A stretch of 10,836 bases of DNA from JAXHUH01 sp034211175 (GTDB lineage Bacteria; Actinomycetota; Acidimicrobiia; Acidimicrobiales; CAIXPF01), in NCBI GenBank assembly GCA_034211175.1, contig JAXHUH010000280.1, forward strand, positions 1 through 10,836, given 5' to 3'. Made by a program: the position numbers and the translations under genes. Below are positions 1 through 5,074 of this stretch, piece by piece (the first letter of the stretch is position 1; each line of letters opens with the position of its first letter). The notes beneath the pieces were generated by a model. It saw only the letters and a list, made by a program, of their open reading frames with translations, had not been told where the DNA came from and did not search any database.

Positions 1-45
1 GACCCGGTGCCGGTCCCCGGGAGCCGAGCCGCGACGACCCCCGGC

Positions 46-76
46 CGGGCCCGCCCACCCCTGGGGGGCGGGCCCG
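46..76. terminator. Strong GC-rich hairpin, probable terminator of an upstream gene
   Basis: Arms CGGGCCCGCCC (46-56) and GGGCGGGCCCG (66-76) are perfectly complementary over 11 bp, and the short loop holds further C/G runs that could pair around a bulged A57. There is no T-tract. It lies before the first complete gene, so the most likely role is ending transcription from a gene left of the window; this is inferred from position and stem strength only. Confidence 0.5.
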
Positions 77-109
77 CTCGCGTCATGGCCCGGAGGGCCG
101 CCGTCCCCG

Positions 110-138
110 GGTCGGCCGACGGGGTGGGTAGGCCGACC
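110..138. promoter_or_regulatory. Inverted repeat upstream of the sugar transferase
   Basis: GGTCGGCC (110-117) and GGCCGACC (131-138) form a perfect 8-base inverted repeat with a 13-base spacer. It sits about 80 bases before the transferase start and could be an operator or an mRNA hairpin. In DNA this GC-rich such repeats also arise by chance, so confidence is low. Confidence 0.25.
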
Positions 139-153
139 GTCCGATGGTCCGCC

Positions 154-172
154 CGGTACGTCGTTCGTACCG
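154..172. promoter_or_regulatory. Short perfect inverted repeat, candidate operator or leader hairpin
   Basis: CGGTACG (154-160), a 5-base spacer TCGTT, and CGTACCG (166-172) form a perfect inverted repeat ending 43 bases before the ATG at 216. The dyad size suits a dimeric repressor or a small 5'-leader hairpin controlling the sugar transferase gene. No clear -10/-35 pair was recognised around it. Confidence 0.35.
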
Positions 173-215
173 TTCCCCAGGTCCGGCGACCACGAGCAGT
201 GACCGAGGAGCGGGG

Positions 216-1748
216 ATGTCATTGGCGAGCGACGACGTGGCCGAGCTGACGGCGACCGACCGGCCCGTCGTCGCCGAGCGGGGCGCCACGACCACGGTGG
301 TGATGACCGGCGGGGGAGCGACCTCGTGTGCGCCGTGGCTCCGCGCCCATCGTCGCCGCCATCGCCGCACCCGTCTGGTGCTGGCCGGGCTCGACCTCGC
401 CGCCATCGTCGTCTCGCTCGTGCTCTCGCTCGGCCTGGCCGAGCTGGTCGGGCCGTGGGCGGAGGGCGGCATCCGCCGGGCCGTGATCGTCGGCGGGCTG
501 TGCCTGCCGGTGTGGATGGCGGCCCTCGTCCAGTCCCGCCTCTACCAGGCCCGCTTCATCGCCACCCGCGCCGGCGAGTACCGCCGCATCGTGCGGGCCG
601 CCGGTGCCGGCGCCATCGGCATGGTCATCGCCAACGCGGCGCTCGGCGGCGCGAACCTCCGCCGGGCATGGATCCTCGCCGCTGCCGTCACCACGGTGAT
701 GGCGCTCGTCGCGGAGCGGGAGGTCGTGCGTCGACGCTTCGGTCGACTGCGGGCCACCCGCCGCGCCGCGCGACGGGTCGTGATCGTCGGCGCCAACGCC
801 GAGGCCGCCGCGTTGCGGGGCGCGATGGACGCCGACCCGGCGCTCGGTGCGGAGTTCGCCGGCTACCTCTCGGTCGGCGGGGCCTCGTCGCCATCGACGG
901 CAGCCGACACGCTCGGCCCGGTCGACGACGCCCTCGCCATCCTCGAGCGGGTCGAGGCGTCCCACGTGCTCGTCGCCGGCTCGGCCGCCGACCTCGAGAC
1001 GACGAAGCGGCTGGCCCGGCGGCTGCTGGCCGCCGGCTACCACCTCGAGGTGTCGCCGACCCTGCCCGACATCGACCCCGAGCGGCTCACGCTCCGCTCG
1101 TTCGGCCGATTCCCGCTCATGTACCTGGAGGCCCAGCACCAGGAGGGCTGGCGGGCGGTCGCGAAGCGGGCGTTCGACCTGGCCGCCGCATCGGTCGGCC
1201 TCGTCGTCGCGGCGCCGGCGATGGCGGCGGTCGCCCTCGCCGTCCGGCTCGACTCGCCGGGCCCGGTGCTCTACCGCCAGCGACGCGTCGGCCGCCGTGG
1301 CGAGCCGTTCGACGTGTTGAAGTTCCGCTCGATGGTGCCCGACGCCCACCAGCGTCGCTCCGAGTTGGTGGCACGCAACGAGGCCGACGGCCCGCTGTTC
1401 AAGATCGCCGACGACCCCCGCATCACCCGGGTCGGCCGGTTCATCCGCAAGACGTCACTCGACGAGCTTCCGCAGTTGTGGAACGTCGTCCGGGGCGACA
1501 TGTCGCTCGTCGGCCCCCGCCCGGCGTTGCCCGAGGAGGTCGCCCAGTGGGCGCCCGAGCTGCACGACCGGCTGCGGGTCCAGCCCGGCATCACCGGCAT
1601 GTGGCAGGTGAGCGGCCGCAGCTCGTGCTCGTTCGAGGACTACACCCGCCTCGACCTCTACTACGTCGACAACTGGTCGCTCGCCCGGGACCTGGAGATC
1701 CTGCTCCGCACGGTCCCGGCGGTCCTCGCCAGCCGCGGCGCCTCCTGA
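216..1748 (+). CDS. Polyprenyl-phosphate sugar-1-phosphate transferase (exopolysaccharide initiation)
   Basis: A 510-residue membrane enzyme of the polyisoprenyl-phosphate hexose-1-phosphate transferase family (WbaP/WcaJ/CpsE type). Such enzymes move a sugar-1-phosphate from a nucleotide sugar onto undecaprenyl phosphate, the first step of exopolysaccharide or O-unit assembly. About four hydrophobic segments occupy residues 55-168. A Rossmann-like domain begins near 188 (VVIVGANAEA), and another hydrophobic segment spans 322-344. The catalytic domain (Bac_transf) fills roughly 315-505, with LKFRSM (369-373), the Asp-Glu pair in SLDELPQ (D416, E417), GDMSLVGPRP (428-437) and PGITGMWQVSGR (457-468). 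The length fits the large-form family. I chose the ATG at 216 because GAGGAGCGGGG lies directly before it; an in-frame ATG at 144 would add 24 residues without such a site. The sugar specificity cannot be read from the sequence, and no other polysaccharide genes are in the window. Confidence 0.93.
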   Translation: MSLASDDVAELTATDRPVVAERGATTTVVMTGGGATSCAPWLRAHRRRHRRTRLVLAGLDLAAIVVSLVLSLGLAELVGPWAEGGIRRAVIVGGLCLPVWMAALVQSRLYQARFIATRAGEYRRIVRAAGAGAIGMVIANAALGGANLRRAWILAAAVTTVMALVAEREVVRRRFGRLRATRRAARRVVIVGANAEAAALRGAMDADPALGAEFAGYLSVGGASSPSTAADTLGPVDDALAILERVEASHVLVAGSAADLETTKRLARRLLAAGYHLEVSPTLPDIDPERLTLRSFGRFPLMYLEAQHQEGWRAVAKRAFDLAAASVGLVVAAPAMAAVALAVRLDSPGPVLYRQRRVGRRGEPFDVLKFRSMVPDAHQRRSELVARNEADGPLFKIADDPRITRVGRFIRKTSLDELPQLWNVVRGDMSLVGPRPALPEEVAQWAPELHDRLRVQPGITGMWQVSGRSSCSFEDYTRLDLYYVDNWSLARDLEILLRTVPAVLASRGAS

Positions 1749-1779
1749 CCCTCCGCGCCCGTGGCCCGTGGTTCCCGTT

Positions 1780-1823
1780 CTGGTCCCCACAGGATGCCAC
1801 CGGTGGCATCCTGCGGGGACCAG
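1780..1823. terminator. Near-perfect 44-base palindrome, bidirectional terminator between convergent genes
   Basis: The stretch is self-complementary over 21-base arms around a central CG (1801-1802), with a single A-C mismatch (1789/1814). It lies in the 102-base gap between the stops of the sugar transferase and the reductase, the expected place for a shared terminator. Neither side shows a T-tract, so it would be an I-shaped terminator or an RNA 3'-end stabiliser. Confidence 0.7.
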
Positions 1824-1850
1824 TTCGGGTGAACGCCGTTCCGGCCGGGC

Positions 1851-2822
1851 TCAGTCCTTGCCGTAGACCAGGGCGCCGCCCTTGCTCCAGGACAGGTCGT
1901 CCTCGGCGACGTGGAGCTTCACCTGCTTCCAGGTGACCTCGACGCTGTCGTCGACCTCGTCGACCATCACCTCGAACAGGCCGCGGTCGGTCTCCTCGAT
2001 CGGCCGCGACAGCAGCTGGAGGAACGCCTCGGCCGCCTCGTGGGTCTCGAGCATGCGGGGCTGCCAGCGCCCGAAGACCTTGGGGTTCTCGGCGTACTCG
2101 TCGGTCATCCCGGTGCGGACGAACGGGTAGAGGACGCTGAGCGCGGACACCATGCCGGCGTTCTTGCCGAGGTTGACCGCCAGCACCTCGGGGAGCTGGA
2201 GCACGGCCCAGTTGCTGATCGCGTAGCCGGGGACGGACACACCCGGGTCGATCGCCTGGCGCGACGAGATGTACACGAGGCGCAGCGGGCGCTTGTGGTA
2301 GACGGCCTCGCCGGCCCACAGGTGGGTCATGGCCAGGAAGCCGTCGATCTTCGTGTCGAGGACGAGCCGGGACTCCTCGAGGTTGTCGATGAAGTGCTGG
2401 CGCACCCGGGCCCGGCGCATGGCGAGCGGCTCGTCCTCGACCTCACGCAGCGCCCGGCCGAACTGGTAGCCGCCCTCGGTGAGCCCGGAGTTGCAGATGA
2501 CGACGTCGGGCGGGCCGCCCATCTGCTCGATGATGTAGCTGCGCGAGGCCCAGAGATCACCCATGTTGGTGACGTCGGCCTGGACGGGGAAGGCGTCGAC
2601 GCCCTCGGCCCGGATGGCGTCGACCAGGTCGAAGCCGTCGTGGTAGCTGCGGTTGAAGTGCACGCCGACCGAGGTGGCGCCGTTCATCGCCGCGGACAGC
2701 GCGAACGACTGTCCGAGGCCGCCGTCCTTGCCGGCGCCCGTGATCAGGACCCGCTTGCCCTTCACCCCCTCCGCGAGCTCGTCACGGAATCGGAATCGTT
2801 CCTTGTCGACGCTGAAGGCCAT
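1851..2822 (-). CDS. Stand-alone SDR oxidoreductase with PKS-ketoreductase-type active site
   Basis: A 323-residue short-chain dehydrogenase/reductase, probably NADP(H)-dependent and acting on a keto or hydroxyacyl substrate that is not identifiable here. The nucleotide-binding loop ITGAGKDGGLG (27-37) follows the first beta strand, and VICNSG (108-113) replaces the usual NNAG. The catalytic Ser is in YISSRQA (S186/S187) and Tyr200 is in GYAISN. The residue four after Tyr is Asn204, not the Lys of classical SDRs, while a Lys (K158, in TKIDGFLAM) occupies the place of the classical Asn. This swap is the known arrangement of polyketide-synthase ketoreductase domains, so the enzyme is probably active. 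The ATG at 2822 is preceded by AGGAGG at 2833-2838 (10-base gap); the open frame continues upstream but has no comparable start. It is divergent from the lipoprotein gene and convergent with the sugar transferase, and appears to be monocistronic. Confidence 0.88.
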   Translation of the reverse strand: MAFSVDKERFRFRDELAEGVKGKRVLITGAGKDGGLGQSFALSAAMNGATSVGVHFNRSYHDGFDLVDAIRAEGVDAFPVQADVTNMGDLWASRSYIIEQMGGPPDVVICNSGLTEGGYQFGRALREVEDEPLAMRRARVRQHFIDNLEESRLVLDTKIDGFLAMTHLWAGEAVYHKRPLRLVYISSRQAIDPGVSVPGYAISNWAVLQLPEVLAVNLGKNAGMVSALSVLYPFVRTGMTDEYAENPKVFGRWQPRMLETHEAAEAFLQLLSRPIEETDRGLFEVMVDEVDDSVEVTWKQVKLHVAEDDLSWSKGGALVYGKD

Positions 2823-2886
2823 GGCGCGAGATCCTCCTGACGCGGTGTAACAAGCGACTGGCGTCATGATCGGACGTCGGTCACAT

Positions 2887-2919
2887 CGGATGCGAATCCG
2901 CTCCACCGGTACCGGATGC
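2887..2919. promoter_or_regulatory. Repeated CGGAT/ATCCG motif in a divergent intergenic region
   Basis: Within the 142-base gap between the divergent reductase and lipoprotein genes, CGGATGC occurs at 2887-2893 and again at 2913-2919, 26 bases apart. An inverted ATCCG lies at 2896-2900, forming a 5-base dyad with the first copy. The gap must carry promoters for both genes, so this may be a regulator site. No convincing -35/-10 pair was seen on either strand. Confidence 0.25.
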
Positions 2920-2964
2920 CGCTCGGGCAAGGTTTCCGGCCGCGAACGGACTAGCACTGTGGGA

Positions 2965-3432
2965 ATGGCGAAGCGACGAGCCCTCGCGGTGCTGGCGGCC
3001 GTGGTCGTGGTCTCGGCGTTGGGTTGCAGCGACTCCGCCGACGGGAGCGGCTCCGACGACACCGCGCCGGCCGTCGCCCCGAGCGTCGTCGATCGCACCT
3101 CGGCGGAGTCCGAGGAGGACGGGCTCACCAACGAGGTGACCGGGACCATCGAGATGGACGACGCCGGGTGCGTGTACCTGACCAGTGGCGGGCACCGGTA
3201 CCCGGCCGTCTGGCCGTCGGGGACGTCCACGCGCGGCGACGGCACGATCATCGTGGAGGGCACCGAGGTGTCGGTCGGCGAGGGGATCGTCGCCCTGGGC
3301 GGGTTCTTCAGCCCCGCCGAGCTCGACGATCTGGAGACGCCCGAGGTGACGCTGCCCGACGAGTGCCTGTCCGGCGAGGAGATCGTCGTGTTCAGCAGCT
3401 CGGGCGACTTCACGACCACGTCCGGCAGCTGA
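2965..3432 (+). CDS. Small putative lipoprotein of unknown function
   Basis: A 155-residue protein with a typical export signal: basic MAKRR, a hydrophobic stretch (residues 6-20) and Cys21 in SALGC. This is an acceptable though not ideal lipobox (ALG before Cys), so it is probably lipid-anchored on the outer face of the membrane. A Ser/Asp/Ala-rich tether (22-55) leads to a small acidic domain that looks beta-rich, with GCVYL, HRYPAVWPSGT (77-87) and GTEVSVGEGIVALGG. Two Cys (69 and 134) in the mature part could form a disulfide. I recognise no catalytic motif and do not assign a function. The ATG at 2965 gives the best signal peptide; a GTG two codons upstream (2959) is also possible. No strong ribosome site is visible before either. 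It ends 51 bases before the first possible start of the sigma factor gene, with a hairpin between. Confidence 0.75.
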   Translation: MAKRRALAVLAAVVVVSALGCSDSADGSGSDDTAPAVAPSVVDRTSAESEEDGLTNEVTGTIEMDDAGCVYLTSGGHRYPAVWPSGTSTRGDGTIIVEGTEVSVGEGIVALGGFFSPAELDDLETPEVTLPDECLSGEEIVVFSSSGDFTTTSGS

Positions 3433-3442
3433 CGGTCTGCGG

Positions 3443-3482
3443 GGACGGTCTCTCGGCGACGCCGGCGCCGGCCGGACCGTCC
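3443..3482 (+). terminator. Hairpin after the lipoprotein gene, probable terminator
   Basis: GGACGGTC (3443-3450) pairs perfectly with GACCGTCC (3475-3482), and the 24-base loop contains its own 12-base palindrome GCCGGCGCCGGC (3461-3472). It starts 11 bases after the lipoprotein stop and ends before the sigma promoter candidate. It probably separates the two transcription units. No T-tract follows. Confidence 0.45.
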
Positions 3483-3494
3483 GATGGGTTCCCG

Positions 3495-3520
3495 GGAACG
3501 CAGCGCCCCGCTCGTGCGTC
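3495..3520 (+). promoter_or_regulatory. ECF-type promoter candidate for the sigma factor gene
   Basis: GGAAC (3495-3499) and CGTC (3517-3520) are separated by 17 bases. This matches the common -35 GGAAC / -10 CGTC pattern of promoters used by ECF sigma factors. A start point 7-9 bases downstream would fall at about 3527-3529, on the GTG at 3529. The match suggests that the sigma factor transcribes its own gene. It is a pattern match only. Confidence 0.45.
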
Positions 3521-3528
3521 ACCGTCGT

Positions 3529-4020
3529 GTGGGGAACTCCACCGGAACCGACGACCAGGTCCGGGTGCCACCGACGTGGGACCCCGGCCTCGTGGGCCTC
3601 TACCGCGAGCGCTACCTCGCCTACGTGCGGCTGGCCTACCTGCTCACCGGCCGCCGGATGGTGGCAGAGGAGCTGACCCAGGAGGCGTTCGTGGCGACCC
3701 ACCGCGCCTGGGCCCGGGTCGAGTCCCCCGGCGCCTACGTGCGCGCCGCGGTGGTCAACCGCTGCCGGTCGTGGATGCGACGCCAGCGGGTCGAACGCGT
3801 GCACGAGCCCCCGCCGCCCGAACCGGCCGAGCTGGAGGCCGACGAGCTGTGGGACGCGCTCGGCCGCCTCGACCACCGCCGACGCACCGCCATCGTCCTG
3901 CGGTTCTACGAGGACCTGCCCGACGACGAGATCGCCGAGGTCCTCGGTTGTCGCCCCGCCACCGTCCGCACGCTCGTCCACCGGGCGTTGAAGGACCTCC
4001 GGAAGGAGATCAGCCGATGA
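3529..4020 (+). CDS. ECF (group 4) RNA polymerase sigma factor
   Basis: A 163-residue sigma factor with only regions 2 and 4, as in the extracytoplasmic-function class, which redirects RNA polymerase to a small stress or envelope regulon. Region 2 covers about residues 22-90 (LYRERYLAYVRLAYLL, then AEELTQEAFVATHRAW for core binding and -10 recognition). A Pro/Glu-rich linker (92-106) leads to region 4 (about 110-160), with the helix-turn-helix LPDDEIAEVLGCRPATVRTL (130-149) for the -35 element. It resembles the actinobacterial SigE-like ECF group. The start is uncertain: an ATG at 3484 would add 15 residues but has no ribosome site and lies upstream of the ECF promoter motif, so I favour the GTG at 3529, read from a possibly leaderless message. 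The stop overlaps the next start (ATGA, 4017-4020), coupling it to the membrane protein that probably controls it. Confidence 0.92.
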   Translation: MGNSTGTDDQVRVPPTWDPGLVGLYRERYLAYVRLAYLLTGRRMVAEELTQEAFVATHRAWARVESPGAYVRAAVVNRCRSWMRRQRVERVHEPPPPEPAELEADELWDALGRLDHRRRTAIVLRFYEDLPDDEIAEVLGCRPATVRTLVHRALKDLRKEISR

Positions 4021-5057
4021 GCCCCACCCCCGGCGACACCGCCTTCGACGACACCGCCGACCTCGAGGCCGAGCTGCGGGCCATGCTGGCGCGCCGGGCC
4101 GAGGACGTGCAGGCGTCCCAGCTGGACCCGGACGCGCTGTTCGTCGGCGACAAGGTCGTCCAGCTCGTGCCGCTCGACGTCCCCGGCCCGCCGGGCACGG
4201 CCCGCAGGATCGGGCGGTTCTCGGTCGCCGCCGCCGTCCTCGTGGCGGTGGTCGCCGGCTGGGCCCTCCTCGGTGGTCTCGACCGCGCCGATCTCGACGG
4301 CCGTGACGTCGCCTCGGAGCCCCCGGTCATCGGCAACGGCGGCGTGCCGATCCCGGGTGAGGCCGTGGCCGAACCGAACCCGGACCTGGCGGCCCCCGAC
4401 GTCGCACCCCAGGCGCCGGTCTGGCCACCGCCCGAGCTCATCTCGGAGCTCGGGGAGATGACGATGGACGACCGGCCGGCGGCGCCGTCGGAGGTCGATG
4501 ACCTCGACGACCTGGCCACCTGGCTCCCGGCGGGCTTCGATGCGGCGACGGCGGCCCCGATCGATCGCGTCGATGCGGCCGAGCCGATCCAGGCGGCCTT
4601 CCAGTACCTGATCGCCTCCTCGGGATTCGAGGGCGAGGTCGTCGAGCAGTTGGGGGTCGACGGCGTCACGGTCCTGCGCTGGAGGACCGAGGCGGACGAG
4701 GTTGGTGAGGGCTGGGTCCTGCTCCGCGCTGACGACACCGGGTCGGCCATCGTGGCGTCGTTGAACACAGCCACTGAGCTTTCGTCGATGACGATCGGCC
4801 CCTCGGAGATCACCGGGTACTCGCTGATCTGGTCGCTCCGCGACGGGCGGATGAACCTGGAGGAGCTCGGCGGCCGCGCTTCGTCCGAGTGGTCGTGGTC
4901 GGGAGGCCGGCCCAGCACCGTCCCCGACCGGCCACATGCGAACTTCATCCCGCAGGAGGGCATCGGGCCCGCACGTCTGCGGATCGAGCTCCGCGGCGAC
5001 CCTGCGGTGCCGCCGGTGGAGCTCATCCTCGATCCCGTGGGGGAGGGTCCCGGTTGA
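4017..5057 (+). CDS. Single-pass membrane protein, probable anti-sigma factor or sigma-linked sensor
   Basis: A 346-residue protein coupled by a 4-base ATGA overlap to the ECF sigma gene; AAGGAG at 4003-4008 supports the ATG at 4017. A short acidic N-terminal part (1-65) contains a probable helix, DLEAELRAMLARRAEDV (15-31). It is followed by one transmembrane segment (about 68-88, after the basic TARRIGR) and a long outside part. The outside part has a Pro/Ala/Asp-rich linker (90-165) and a folded-looking region (about 166-346) with LATWLPAGF, FQYLIASSGFEGEVVEQLG and VTVLRWRTEADEVGEGWVLL. There are no cysteines at all, so it lacks the zinc-type HxxxCxxC motif of many anti-sigma factors. The assignment rests on gene order and topology, not on a recognised domain. 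The outside domain may sense an envelope signal. It ends 12 bases before the stop of the convergent pucR-type gene. Confidence 0.8.
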   Translation: MSPTPGDTAFDDTADLEAELRAMLARRAEDVQASQLDPDALFVGDKVVQLVPLDVPGPPGTARRIGRFSVAAAVLVAVVAGWALLGGLDRADLDGRDVASEPPVIGNGGVPIPGEAVAEPNPDLAAPDVAPQAPVWPPPELISELGEMTMDDRPAAPSEVDDLDDLATWLPAGFDAATAAPIDRVDAAEPIQAAFQYLIASSGFEGEVVEQLGVDGVTVLRWRTEADEVGEGWVLLRADDTGSAIVASLNTATELSSMTIGPSEITGYSLIWSLRDGRMNLEELGGRASSEWSWSGGRPSTVPDRPHANFIPQEGIGPARLRIELRGDPAVPPVELILDPVGEGPG

Positions 5058-5074
5058 GCTGAGTGCCGCTCAGC
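5058..5074. terminator. Short hairpin between convergent stops, possible shared terminator
   Basis: GCTGAG (5058-5063), a 5-base loop and CTCAGC (5069-5074) form a perfect 6-bp stem filling the gap between the convergent stops and covering the stop codon of the regulator gene. It is weak, but it is the only candidate for ending either transcript here. Confidence 0.3.

Noticed and set aside
134..148. A GACCGTCCGATGG word found both here and at 3475-3487 upstream of another gene
   Set aside because: One shared 13-base word is about what chance predicts in a GC-rich 10.8-kb window, and the surroundings do not align.
144..215. A longer sugar transferase starting at the ATG at 144
   Set aside because: The extra 24 residues are Arg/Pro/Ser-rich with no family character, and the ATG at 216 has a strong GAGGAGCGGGG site directly before it.
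1851..2822. Reading the reductase as a catalytically dead SDR because YxxxK is YxxxN
   Set aside because: A Lys at the classical Asn position (K158) restores the full set of residues in the order used by PKS ketoreductases, so activity is more likely than loss.
2823..3419. An N-terminal extension of the reductase read far upstream on the minus strand
   Set aside because: It would run antisense through the lipoprotein gene; the SDR fold begins just after 2822, where AGGAGG precedes an ATG.
3433..3528. A small RNA or extra small gene between lipoprotein and sigma factor
   Set aside because: The segment is accounted for by a hairpin and an ECF promoter motif; no separate start with a ribosome site is seen.
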